A stretch of DNA of 64,000 bases from Cryptosporangium minutisporangium. GTDB lineage: Bacteria > Actinomycetota > Actinomycetes > Mycobacteriales > Cryptosporangiaceae. The stretch lies in contig NZ_BAAAYN010000047.1 of assembly GCF_039536245.1 (NCBI RefSeq), positions 78,105 through 142,104 on the forward strand. Reading direction: 5' to 3'. The notes under the pieces were generated by a model that was given only the letters and a program-made list of their open reading frames with translations, made no database searches and was not told where the DNA came from. Both the position numbers and the translations under genes were made by a program. Of this stretch, positions 1-11,500 are shown piece by piece (position 1 is the stretch's first letter; the number at the start of each line of letters is the position of its first letter).

Positions 1-39
1 GCAGCGGTACCGCCGTTGGCCAGACCGTGTACGGCTGAT

Positions 40-58
40 TTAGGTAATGCTAACCTCA
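40..58 (+). promoter_or_regulatory. Iron box (DmdR/IdeR-type) upstream of siderophore-binding lipoprotein
   Basis: The 19 bases TTAGGTAATGCTAACCTCA match the actinobacterial iron-box consensus TWAGGTWAGSCTWACCTWA at all but two positions. The site lies about 70 bases before the lipoprotein start at 129. Repression of siderophore uptake by an iron-loaded DtxR-family regulator is inferred from the consensus; no such regulator is in the window. Confidence 0.8.
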
Positions 59-128
59 GTCCGCTTGCCGGCCGTGCACGACGCCGGCTGCGGTGCACGT
101 CGGGGTCCCGTCACGACAAGGAGCGCAG

Positions 129-1157
129 ATGACTCGCCCTGGCCCGTTCTCTCCCAGACCGCGTTGGTTACGCGCGCTCGCCGGCGTCGCCGCCGGTCTG
201 CTGCTCGCCACCGGGCTGGCCGCCTGCTCGTCCGAGGACGACGAGCCCACCGGCTCCTCCTCCGCCTCGGCGTCGGCGAACTTCCCCGTGACGATCGAGC
301 ACAAGTTCGGCTCGACGACGATCGAGAAGAAGCCGACCCGGGTCGTCACCGTCGGCTGGAACGACCAGGACTACGTGCTCGCGCTGGGCGTCGTCCCGGT
401 CGCCACCCGGGCGTGGTTCGACGACTACTCGACCTATCCGTGGGTCAAGGAGGCGGCGAGCGGCAAGACCCTGCCGACGTTCTCGGCGGAGATCAACTTC
501 GAGGCGATCATCAAGCAGAAGCCGGATCTGATCCTGGCGATCTACGAGACGATCAACAAGGAGACCTACGACAAGCTCGCGGCGATCGCACCGACCGTGA
601 TCCAGTCCAAGGACTACGCGGACGAGCAGACGCCGTGGGACGTGCAGACGCTCACCACGGGTAAGGCGCTGGGCCTGGAGGACGAGGCGAAGGCCCGGGT
701 GAAGGAAGTCCAGGACGCGATCGCCAAGGCGAAGCAGGAGCACCCGGAGTTCGTCGGCAAGACGCTCGTCGTGGACTACGGGCCGGAGAACGGTGCGCAC
801 TGGCTGATCGGCGCGAAGGACCCGCGACGCGCGCTCTTCGACGCGCTCGGGTTCTCGGCGCAGCAGGAGAAGGACGAGCTCAGCGAAGAGCGGCTGGACG
901 TCCTCGACAAGGACATCCTGTTCGTCAACGGCGCGACCAAGGCCGACATGCTCAAGCGGCCGGTGTTCGCCCGGCTGAAGGTCGTCAGCGAGGACCGCAC
1001 CCTCTACACCAGCTTCGACACGCACCTGGCCGGTGCGCTGTCCTACAGCGGTCCGGACGCGCTGCTGTACGCGCTCGACGTCCTGGTGCCGGAGCTGGCC
1101 AACGCCGCCGACGGCGACCCGAAGACGGCCGTGAAGGACCTCTCGAACGCCGCCTGA
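129..1157 (+). CDS. Iron-siderophore ABC transporter substrate-binding lipoprotein
   Basis: This is a FepB/FecB-type periplasmic-binding lipoprotein, expected to capture ferric siderophore outside the membrane and pass it to the FecCD-type permeases encoded at 29812-31931. The N-terminus has a hydrophobic signal (LAGVAAGLLLATG) ending in the lipobox LAAC, followed by an acidic and serine-rich linker. The mature part carries the usual start of the fold (EHKFGSTTIEKKPTRVVTVG). The ATG at 129 is chosen because AAGGAG lies five bases upstream; an in-frame ATG at 93 would add 12 residues before the signal. The protein is 342 residues, normal for the family. It is transcribed convergently toward the NRPS operon and has its own iron box at 40-58, so it is probably a separate iron-regulated transcript. 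Confidence 0.88.
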   Translation: MTRPGPFSPRPRWLRALAGVAAGLLLATGLAACSSEDDEPTGSSSASASANFPVTIEHKFGSTTIEKKPTRVVTVGWNDQDYVLALGVVPVATRAWFDDYSTYPWVKEAASGKTLPTFSAEINFEAIIKQKPDLILAIYETINKETYDKLAAIAPTVIQSKDYADEQTPWDVQTLTTGKALGLEDEAKARVKEVQDAIAKAKQEHPEFVGKTLVVDYGPENGAHWLIGAKDPRRALFDALGFSAQQEKDELSEERLDVLDKDILFVNGATKADMLKRPVFARLKVVSEDRTLYTSFDTHLAGALSYSGPDALLYALDVLVPELANAADGDPKTAVKDLSNAA

Positions 1158-1161
1158 CCCC

Positions 1162-1205
1162 ACGCGTACGCCCGCTACCCCCCGGGGGGTGGCGGGCGTA
1201 CGCGT
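1162..1205. terminator. Bidirectional hairpin terminator
   Basis: Two 22-base arms (1162-1183 and 1184-1205) are complementary except for one T-G wobble, starting ACGCGTACGCCCGC. The structure sits just after the stop of the plus-strand lipoprotein gene and just beyond the end of the minus-strand gene at 1219, as expected for a shared terminator of convergent genes. Confidence 0.75.
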
Positions 1206-1218
1206 CTCTGGCGGCCCG

Positions 1219-1620
1219 CTACCGCGGCGCCCCGGGTGGCGGCGGGTACTGCGCGGGCGGGTAGCCCGCGGCCGGGCCGGCCTGCCCGTCCGGCGGAAGG
1301 CCGCCGGACGGGTACGGGCCACCGGGCGGAACCGCGTAGCGGGGTACCGGCGCCCGCGCCGCGCCGGCCGTCACCGCCATCACACAGGCGACCAGCAGCA
1401 GGCCGACCCCCACCGTGGCGACGGTCTGGTTCTCGACGCGGTCGCGGATCCCGTAGATCGAGCCGTTACAGGTGTTCGTCGTGCTGCTGGGCGAGCACAC
1501 GATCTCCACCGAGCTGCCGTTTCCGCTCTCGCCGAAGATCGCGTTGCCGCCCGCGACCACCAGGAACAAGAGACCGACCACGGTGAAGAGCCACTGCATG
1601 CTCCGGGCGAAACTCTGCAT
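1219..1620 (-). CDS. Small membrane protein with proline-rich tail
   Basis: A 133-residue protein of unknown function. It has one hydrophobic segment near residues 8-25 (WLFTVVGLLFLVVAGG), an extracytoplasmic-looking loop with two cysteines, and a second hydrophobic segment (VATVGVGLLLVACVMAV). It ends in a Pro/Gly/Tyr-rich tail (AGYPPAQYPPPPG). The start at 1620 is the first ATG after the NRPS stop; longer reading frames run into the NRPS gene. It lies 75 bases downstream of the NRPS, on the same strand but past a hairpin, so co-transcription is uncertain. No link to siderophore function is visible. Confidence 0.6.
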   Translation of the reverse strand: MQSFARSMQWLFTVVGLLFLVVAGGNAIFGESGNGSSVEIVCSPSSTTNTCNGSIYGIRDRVENQTVATVGVGLLLVACVMAVTAGAARAPVPRYAVPPGGPYPSGGLPPDGQAGPAAGYPPAQYPPPPGAPR

Positions 1621-1663
1621 GCGGTGGGACAGTAGGCCATCGCTTTCGACCGTGTACGCGGCT

Positions 1664-1687
1664 CGGCCGGGTCCGTGAACCCGGCCG
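1664..1687 (-). terminator. Hairpin at the end of the NRPS operon
   Basis: The 9-base arms CGGCCGGGT and ACCCGGCCG flank a 6-base loop, beginning eight bases downstream of the NRPS stop codon (1695-1697). There is no clear T-run, which is common for terminators in high-GC actinobacteria. Confidence 0.55.
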
Positions 1688-1694
1688 GGCCGAC

Positions 1695-4600
1695 TCACCG
1701 CAGTCGACCGGCGATCAGCGGGCCGAGCGTCGCCAGGGTGCCGGGGTCGAGCAACTCCGAGTGCGCGCGCTCGAGGGGAACGGCATCCAGGGCTCCGCCG
1801 ACGTACGGACGCCACGCCGGGGACGCCGCCCCGGAGAAGCCCTGCTCCGGCACGGTCGCGTCGACGAAGAACACGTCTCCGGCGTACGGGAGGAACTCGG
1901 CGGACGATGCCAGCCGGTCACTGGCCAGGTAGGTCTCGACGATCCGGGCGATCTGGGCGTCCTCCAGCGCCCCGATCACCCCGCCGTCCGAGGCCCGCAC
2001 CAGCGCCACCGCGTCGTCCACGGTGAACTCCGCGGACGACGACGGCACCGCGTACCCCAGCTCGGCCAGCAGTGCGGCGACGTCACCCGAGGTCGGCCCG
2101 TCGAGCCGGGCGTCCAGCATGCCCAGGAAGCTGACCGTGCGGCCCCGGGCGGTGAGCTCGACCGCGATCCGGTGCGCCAGCGCACCGCCGAACGACCAGC
2201 CGAGCAGCCGGACCGGCCCGTCCGGCGCCCGCTCCTCGATCCGGTCGGCGTACTCGACCGCCGCGTCCGCCAGCGTCTCCGGCAGGTCCGCGCTGCGGCT
2301 CAGCTGCGGTGACTGCAGTGCGATCAGCGGCACGTCGTCCGGCAGGTATCGCGCCAGGCCGACGAACTGCCAGCCCAGCCCGCTGGCCGGGTGGACGCAG
2401 AACAGCGGCTGCCCGGTCCCTTCGCGGAGCGTCAGCACCGGCGCGAGGGCGTCCCCCGCGGGTCGGTCGCCGGAGATCCGCCGGGCCAGCGCCGCCGCGG
2501 TGGGCAGCGTGAACAGCTCGGCCACCGGAAGTTGGACGCCCAGCTCGGTCCGGAGCGACGTCGCCAGCCGGACCAGCAGCAGCGAGTGCCCGCCGCGGGC
2601 GAAGAAGTCGTCGTCCACCCCCATCGCGTCGACGCCGAGCACGTCGGCGAGCAGGCTGCAGAGCGCCTCCTCCAGGCGGGAGGTCGGCGCCCGGCCGGAT
2701 TCCACCGCCGCCGCGCCGATCGCGGGCAGCGCGCCCCGGTCCACCTTCCCGTTCGGCGTGAGCGGCAGCGACTCCAGCGCGACGAGCGTGCCCGGAACCA
2801 TGTAGGACGGCAGTCGCGCCGCCAGCAGTCCCGGCAACCCGGCCGGCACCTCGGTCGAGCCGTTCGCGCGCACCAGGTACCCGACCAGCCGGTCGTCCCG
2901 GGCGACCACCACCGCCCTGGCCACGTCCGGATGGGACGCCGCGACCGCCTCGATCTCCCCGAGCTCGATCCGGAAGCCCCGGACCTTGACCTGGTCGTCG
3001 GTGCGGCCGAGGTACTCGATCCGTCCGTCCGGCGTCCAGCGGGCCAGGTCACCGGTGCGGTACAGCCGCTGTCCGGACGGCCCGGCGACGAACCGGGACG
3101 CGGTCAGCCCCGGCCGATCGAGGTACCCGCGGGTGACCTGCGCCCCGCCCAGGTAGAGCTCGCCGACGACGCCCGCCGGCACCGGGTTGAGCGCCTCGTC
3201 CAGGATGCGCGCGGTGGTTCCCGGCAGCGGACGCCCGATCGATGGCCGGGCGGCCCAGCGCTCGTCGACGTCGTCGCTGGTCGCCCAGACGGTCACCTCG
3301 GTCGGGCCGTAGAGGTTCGTCGCCGATGCGGCCCGCCGGTGCAGCCCGGACGCGAGTGCCGGCGGCAGCGCTTCGCCGCCCACCAGCGCCCGGACCCCGC
3401 TCAGGTCCACGTCGGACGCGTCCAGCAGCGCCGCCCAGAGCGACGGCGTCGCCTGCAGGACAGTCACCCGCTCGTCCCGGACGACGTCCGCCAGCAGCAG
3501 CGGGTCCCGCACCTGGTCCGCGGAGGCGAGCACCACGGTGGCCCCGGCGCGCAGCGGTGCCAGCAGCTCCAGCACCGAGATGTCGAACGAGAGCGTGGTC
3601 ACCGCGAGCAGCCGGTCGTCCCGGCTGAGCGGCACCGGCTGGCTCACCGCGGCGAGGAACGCGTCGAGGTCGCGGCGGGTCACCACGACGCCCTTCGGCC
3701 GCCCGGTGGAGCCGGACGTGTAGAGCACGTACGCGGCCGTCTCCGGCGCCACCCGCCGGTCGACCCACGGTCCCTCGGCGCGCGGCGGCTCCGCGACGAC
3801 GTCCCAGACGGGGGTGCCGCCCCGGAACAGCGCCCGGGACGCCGGGTCGACCAGCACCACCGCCGGACGCGCGTCGTCCACCATGAACGCCAGCCGCTCG
3901 GCCGGAAACGCCGGGTCCAGCGGCAGGTAGGCCGCACCGGCTCGCAGCACGCCGATCACCGCGACCAGCAGGTCGGGCGTGCGGGGCAGCGAGATCCCGA
4001 CCACGCTCTCCGGCCCGACGCCGAGCTCCGCGAGCCGCGCCGCGTACCGCGCGGAGGCGGCGTCCAGTTCGGCGTAGGTCAAGGCACCCAGCGCTTCGGC
4101 GTCGGGAGAGACCCCTACCTGGGCCGCGAACGCGTCGACCCAGGAGCGCCCGTCGAACGGCAGCGGGTCGCCGGTCCCCCACGACCGCAGCTCGGCCCGG
4201 TCGGACAGCGTGAGCATCCGCGCGGCGCCGACCGGTGTCTCCGGCCGGGCGCCGACGTCGGTCAGCAGGACGACGAGCCGGTCGAGCAGCTGCTGGGCGG
4301 TGTCGGCGGTGAACCGGCCGGCGTCGTACTCCAGCGTCACGTCGAGCGTGCCGCCGCCGTCCACGAACGTCAGGTTCAGGTCGACCTTCGGGTCCGCTAC
4401 GAAGCCGGGCTCCTCCCCCAGCGGGAGTCCGAGCAGGGTGTCCGTCGACGCCGGACGGTGGAAGTAACCCAGCATCACCTGGAACAGCGGGTTCCGTCCG
4501 GGTACGCGCGGCGGGTTCACCGCCTCGACGACCTGCTGGAACGGCAGCGTCGCCGCGTCGAACGCGGCCAGGTCGACGTCCCGGACGCGGCGCACCAGCT

Positions 4601-5510
4601 CGGCGAAGGTCGGCGCACCGGACAGGTCGGTGCGCAGCACGACCGTGTTGACGAAGAACCCGACCAGGTCGGCGAGCGCCTCGTCACCGCGGCCCGACGT
4701 CGGACTGCCGATCGGGACGTCGACCCCGGCGCCGTGCCGGTGCAGCAGCGTGGCCACCGCCGCGTGCAGCACCATGAACAAACTGGCCTGCTCGGCGGCT
4801 GCCAGCGCCCGCAGCGGCTCCACCAGCGTGGGCGGCAGGGTGAGCGACGACAGCCCGGCCGGCTGCCCCGAGCCGCGCACGCCGGTCGCCGGCAGGGCGA
4901 TCTCCGCCGGGAGGCCGTCCAGCTGACGCAGCCAGTACTCCCGCTCGGCCGCGGCCCGGGTGGCGAGGACGCCGTCCTGCCAGCGTGCGTAGTCGGCGTA
5001 CTGCACCGGCAGCGGCGCGAAATCCGGCGCGGTGCCGGTGAGCCGGGCCCGGTAGGCGGTATCCAGATCGCGCAGCAGCGGCCCGTCGGACCACTCGTCC
5101 ATCGCGATGTGGTGCAGCACCAGGGCCAGCACGGTGTCCTCGTCCGAGGGGAGCACGAAGACGCGCAGCGGCAGCTCCCGCGCCAGGTCGAACGGGCGCC
5201 CGATCAACGCGTCGAGCTCCTCGCCCGACCCGACCAGCACCTCGACGTGGGGATCGGTCACCAGCTGGGCCACCGGCGCGCCGTCGACGACCGGCAGCAG
5301 CGTGCGCAGGATCTCGTGCCGCGCCACCACGTCGTCCACGGCCGCGCGGAGCGCGTCGAGGTCGAGGCGGCCGTGCAGGCGCACCAGCAGCGGGTAGTTG
5401 TACGCGCTGGAGCCCGGGTCGAGCTGGTCGAGCAGCCAGAGCCGCTGCTGCGCCGACGAGAGCACCGGTGCCTCACCCGCCGGGCGCGGTTCCAGGACGG
5501 GGACCGCCGG
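1695..5510 (-). other. NRPS module 6: C-A-T-TE, predicted glycine and release
   Basis: Residues about 6776-8046. This is an LCL-type C domain ([12 protein letters not shown]) with HHIAMDE (His6908, His6909; the usual Gly is Glu). The A code is DILQLGLVWK, one conservative change from the Gly code DILQLGLIWK. The carrier serine is Ser7751. The type I thioesterase (about 7805-8046) has a Ser7881/Asp7908/His8025 triad and would release the peptide by hydrolysis or cyclization. Confidence 0.72.
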
Positions 5511-8500
5511 CGCGGCCGGATCGGCGTCGGCCAGCGCCGCCGCCAGCCGCTCCGGCGTCCGGGTGTCGAACAGCGTCCGCAGCGAGACGGTGCCTCCGGA
5601 GCCCCCGAACTCCGTCCGCACCGCGCCGAGCAGCCGGATCGCGGTCAGCGAGTGGCCGCCCTGGTCGAAGAAGTCGTCCTCGGGACCGACCGACTCGACC
5701 TCCAACGCCTCGGCGAACAGCGCGCAGAGCCGCGCCTCGCGCTCGTCCCGGGGTGCCCGGGACACCGACGACGTCGCCGACGGCACCGGGAGCGCGGCGG
5801 TGTCGAGCTTGCCGTTGACGGTCATCGGCAACTCGTCCACGACCGCGAACGCGGACGGCACCATGTGCTGCGGCAGCCGGGCGGCGAGCGCGACGCGTAC
5901 CGCCTCGCCCAGGTCGTTACGGTCGGCAGCCGCGACGGCGGACGCGGGTACGAGGTACGCGACCAGCCGCTTGGTCCCGCCGGTGCCGGGCAGCGCGACG
6001 ACCGCGGCCTGCCGGACGCCCGGCAGCTCCTCGGCCGCCGTCCGGATCTCGGCCGGCTCGACCCGGTAGCCCCGTATCTTCACCTGGTCATCGGTACGAC
6101 CCAGATAATCGAGATTGCCCACTGCATCTCCAGTGCGCTCCCGCACCAGATCACCGGTGCGGTACATCCGCCCGCCCGGCACCCACGGGTCGGCGACGAA
6201 CCGCTCCGCGGTCAGCCCCGGCCGCCCCAGGTACCCCCGGGCCAGCCCGGCGCCGCTGATGTACAGCTCACCCGGGACACCGGCGGGTACCGGCCGCAGC
6301 CAGGCGTCGAGTACGTAGCCCCGGGTGTTCCAGATCGGACGGCCGACGGTGGCGGTCGGGCTGTCGGTGGTGCCGCCGCCCAGCGTGTTGATCGTGTACT
6401 CGGTCGGGCCGTACAGGTTGTAACCGAGGACGTCGTCGGCGTCGCGCAGCGCGGCCCACAGCGTCTCCGGTACCGCCTCACCACCGAGCAGCACCAGCGC
6501 CGGACGCCAGGTGCCCGGGCAGTCCCGCTCCAGCAACCCCAGGTCCAGCAGGTGCTGCCCGTAGGTCGGCGTCACGTTGACCACGTCGACGCGGTGGGCG
6601 TCGCAGTACGCGACCAGCGCGTGCGCGTCCCGGCGCAGCTGCTCGTCGCAGACGTGCACGTGGTGCCCCTCGACCAGCCAGAGCAGCTCCTCCCACGACA
6701 TGTCGAACGAGAACGACACGGTGTGGGCGATGACCAGCTGGCGTCCGCCGGTCGCCGACACCACCGGCGCGAAGATCGCCTCGCGGTGGTTGAGCTGCAT
6801 GTTCGTCAGCCCGCGGTACGGCGTGACGACGCCCTTCGGCCGCCCGGTGGAGCCCGACGTGTAGATCACGTACGCCGGGTGGTCCAGCCGTCCCGGCGTG
6901 CCGGGTGCGAACGCGCCCAGCTCCTCCGCGGTCAGGGCCGCACCGGAGAACTCGTCCGCGGACGGCCGGACGAGCGGCACCCCCGCGGACGCCAGGCGCG
7001 CGTCCGCAGCCAGCACCAGCGCGGGGCGCGCGTCCTCGATCATCGTGAACAGCCGCTCGTCCGGCAGGTCCAGCTCCAGCGGCAGGTACGCCGCGCCGGT
7101 CGCCAGGACCGCGAACAGCGCCACGACCATGTCCAGCGACCGGGGCAGCGCGAGCCCCACCACGACCTCCGGCCCCGCACCCCGCGAGAGCAGGAACCGG
7201 GCCAGCCGGTTGATCCGGGCGTCCAGCTCGGCGTAGGTCAGCGTGGTGTCTTCGAAGGTGAGTGCCGGAGCGTCCGGCGACACCCGGGCCCGCTCGGCGA
7301 ACAGCTCCGCGATCGTCGCCTCGTCGAACTCGTGCGTCGTCGACGCCCAGCTCGCGGCTCGGGCCGCCCGCTCGGCCGGGAGAGCCAGCGGAAGCGCGGT
7401 CAGCGAGACCGACGGGTCGGCGACCAGCGCGTCGAGCACGGCGTCGAACCGCGCCAGCAGCGTCCGCGCACGAGCTTCGTCCACCACGTCCGGCCGGTAC
7501 TCCAGCCGCATCCGCAGCCGCCGCCCCGGCGTCGCTACCCAGGTCAGCGGGTAGTGGGTGGCGTCGACGGCGCGTGCGGTCCGGAACCCGTGCTCGGTCT
7601 CCAGATCGGTGAACGTGTCGTCGTCGAGGAAGTTCTGCAGCACGTAGAGGCTGTCGAACAGCGTTCCCCCCGAGCTTCCGGAACGCTGCCCGACCGCGCG
7701 CTGGATGTCGCCGAGCCCCAGGTACTCGTGCGGCATCAACTCGACCCGGTCGAGCTGGACGCGGCGCAGGACGTCGCGCACCGACTCGGTCGCGCCCAGC
7801 CGGATGCGCTGCGGCACCGTGTTGAGGAACACGCCGACGACCTCGTCGACGCCGTCCAGCTCGGTGGGGCGCCCGGCGACCGTGGTGCCGAACACCGCGT
7901 CACCCGCGCCGGACGCACCGGAATCGGAGAGCCCGACCCCCGCCTCGTACGCCAGCACCAGGCCGAGGGCGGTGGTGAGCACCGCGTTGAGCGTCACACC
8001 GCAGGCGCGGGCCTGGGCGGTGAGCGCCTGCGTCTGCTCGGCGGTGAGGTCGAGCGCCAGGCTCTCCGCGAGCACCGGCGCCGTACCGACGGCCTCCGGG
8101 AACAGCACGGTGGGTTGGGCCCCGGCGAGCCCTTTCCGCCAGGCCTCCGCGGACGCCGACGCGTCCTGCCGCGCCAGCCAGCGCAGGTAGTCCGGGAACC
8201 CGGCGGGCACCGGGTCCGGCCGCCACGCGGCACCGGTCCGGTAGGCCGCGTAGGCCCCGAACAGATCCCGCAGGACCAGCTCCCGGGACCAGCCGTCCCA
8301 GAGCAGCAGGTGGTAGGTGAACAGCACCCGATCGGTGCCGTCCGGGCGTCGGACGACGGTCAGCCGGGACAGCGGTGGTGCGGCGAGGTCGAACGGCCGG
8401 GCCCGGTCCGCGGTGGTCACCGCGTCCACGTCCGACCCGTCCACCACCTCGACGGCGGCGTGCAGATCGGTACCGACGATCGCAAGCGGCCGCGGGAACC

Positions 8501-11500
8501 CGTCGGCCAGGAAGCCGAGCCGCATCGCCGGGTGCCGCTCGAGCACCGCCGCGTACGCCCGGGTCAGCGCGTCGGTGTCCACCCGGCCGTCGAAGTCGAA
8601 CGCGTTCTGCGCGACGTAGACGTCCGAGTTCCCGGCGAAGCGAGCCTGGAAGAACAGACCTTCCTGCAGCGGCGAGAGCGCCCAGACGTCCTCGACCATG
8701 GCCGGGGTGGCCGCCCGGACCGCGTCCTCGATCGGGGTGGCCCGGGCGCCGCTCAGCTCGGTGAGGGCCGCGGTCCACCCCTCGGCGATCGTCCGTACGT
8801 CGTCGGGCGTCAACCCGTCCGTGGGATACGTGAACACCGCACGGAGGCTCGGCCCCGCCGGGGTGTCGTGGCAGGCCACGTTCACCTCGAGCAGGTACGG
8901 CGTCCCCAGGTCCGAATCGGACTCCATCCGCAGGGCGTCGGCCTCCGGCGCGGTGTCCCAGTCGCCGGTCCGGCCGGTCGGGAACCGGCCCAGGTAGTTG
9001 AAGAGCACCTGCGGCGTACCGAGCCGGGCCAGCGCCGGGGCCGTCCGCGGGTTCGCGTACCGCAGCAGGCCGTAGCCGAGGCCGACGTCCGGGGCGGCCC
9101 GCAGCGCGTCCCGCACCTGGTGCAGCAGCGCCGTCGGGTCGGCCGCCGGCTCCGGCAACCGCACCGGCGCGATCGCGGTGAACCAGCCGACGGTCCGGGA
9201 CAGGTCAGCCCCGTCGATCGGCTCGCGGCCGTGCCGCTCCAGGTCGAGCACGAGCGGGTGGTAGCCCCGCCAGGACGCGACCGCGCGGTGCACCCCGGCG
9301 ACCAGCGTCTCGGTCACATCGACGCCGGCGTCCGCCGGGACCTGGGTCAGCAGCGGCGCGGTCACCGCCGGCGGCAGCGTCACCACGTGGTCGCGGGTGG
9401 CGCCGACGGTCAGACCGGCCGTGGACGCCGCCGGGTCGAGCTCGCCACCGGGCGCGAGCACCCGCGTCCAGTGTTCGAACTCGGCCAGGCGCGCGGTCTG
9501 CCCGGCGTTCTCGGTCAGCGTCCGGGCGTAGGCGCGCAGCGATGTCCCGACCGGGTCCGGCGCGCCCCCGTTCCAGGCGGCCTCCAGGTCCTCGAGCAGA
9601 ATCCGCCAGGACACGCCGTCGACGACCAGGTGGTGCGCGACGAGCAGCAGGCGCCCCTGGGCGTCCGGACCGCGGTCGAACAGCACCACCTCGAGCACCC
9701 GTCCCGCCTCTGGGTCGAGCCGGTCGGCGGCGGCGTCCGACTCGTCGCCGATCAGCTCCCGGAGCCGCTCGGAGTCCATGCCCACGGCGTCCACCACGGT
9801 CACCGATGCCGCCGCGGACGGACGCACCTCCAGCGACCACAGCATCGGCACCGGGCGGTGCAGCTGCAGCCGCAGCGCGTCGTGATGCGCGACCAGCGCG
9901 TCGACCAGCGCGGTGACCCGCGCCCGGTCCAGGCCGGGTGGGGTGAGCAGCAGCTCCGACTGGTTGTGCCGGTCGATCCGCCCGCCCAGCTCGGCCAGGC
10001 GGCTCACGATCGGCAGCAGCGCGACCTCACCGACGCCGTCGGAGGGCGGCGCGGCGACGGGTTGCTGCGGAGCCGGGGCCACCGCGCCCGCGAGCGCAGC
10101 CGGTGTGCGGTGCACGAACACGTCGCGCGGGGTGACCGCGAGACCGCGTCGCTTCGCGCGGTTCGCGAGCTGGATCGCGATGATGCTGTCCCCGCCGAGG
10201 GCGAAGAAGTCCTCGTCCGCCTCGACGGCGTCGAGGCCCAGCACCGCCGCGAACTCCTCCCGCAGCGCCGTCAGCGGCTGCGGGTCCGTGCCCGCTTCGG
10301 TCTCGGATATCGACGCGTGCTCGCGCGCCACCGCCGGACGGTTCCCACCGCCGGGCACGACCTCCGGGGCCGCCCGCTGTGCACGCACGGCCTCGGGGGC
10401 CGGCCCAGCGGGACCAGTCGCTCGGGCGCGCTGGGCACGCACGGCCTCCGGGGCCGGCAGGGCGGCTCGGTCGAGTTTGCCGTTGACGGTCAGCGGCAGG
10501 GACTCCAGCGGCACGATCGCCGACGGCACCATGTAGCCCGGCAGCGTGCCCTCCAGCGACGCGCGCACCGCGTCGACGTCGAGCTCCACGCGGGGCACCA
10601 CGTACGCGACCAGCCGGTCGCGCCCCTGGTCGTCGCGGCGCACCAGCGCGGCGGCGTTGACGATCTCCTCCCGGGCGAGCAGCGCGCTCTCGATCTCCCC
10701 CAGCTCCACCCGGTACCCGCGGATCTGCACCTGGTGGTCCGACCTTCCGAGGTAGACCAAGTCTCCGTCCGGGGTCCATCGCGCGGTGTCACCGCTGCGG
10801 TAGAGCCGGCCCGGCCCGAACGGGTTCGCGACGAACCGGCTCGCGGTCAGCCCCGGCCGGTCCAGGTAACCACGGGCGAGCTGGTCACCGGCGACGTAGA
10901 TCTCGCCGACCACGCCCGGCGGCACCGGCCGCAGCGCCCGGTCGAGCACGTGGACCCGCAGGCTGGGCAGGGCGTCCCCGATCACCGATCCAGCCGCGGT
11001 GTCCGCGGGCGACAGGGCCCGGAACGTCACGTGGACGGTCGTCTCGGTGATGCCGAACATGTTGACCAGCCGGGGTCCCGCAGTTCCGGTAGCCGCAGTC
11101 TCGGCGCTCCGCTCGTACCAAGGCGCCAACCGACCCAGGTCGAGCGCCTCGCCGCCGAAGATCACGTACCGCAGCGCGAGCGTGCCCCGGGCGTCCCGGT
11201 CCGCCTCGATCAGCGGGTAGAACGCGGACGGCGTCTGGTTGAGCACGGTGACGCCCTCGTCCGCCAGTAGCGCCCGGAAGTACCCCGGGTCACGCGCGAC
11301 GTCCGGGTCGACGACGACCAAGCGGCCGCCGTAGCGCAGCGCTCCCCAGAGCTCCCAGACCGAGAAGTCGAACGCGTGCGAGTGGAACATCGTCCACACG
11401 TCGTCCGGGCCGAACGTGAACAGTTCGTCCGCGGCGGCGAAAAGCGTCAGGACGTTGCGGTGGGTGACCGCGACGCCCTTCGGCGTGCCGGTGGAGCCGG

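Noticed and set aside
168-1322. Minus-strand frame across the lipoprotein gene
   Set aside because: Arg-rich shadow of the well-supported plus-strand siderophore-binding protein gene.
2391-11270. Plus-strand open frame of nearly 3000 codons antisense to the NRPS
   Set aside because: The translation is Arg/Gln/Gly-rich low-complexity sequence with no domain. It arises because high-GC codon bias in the NRPS removes stops from another frame.
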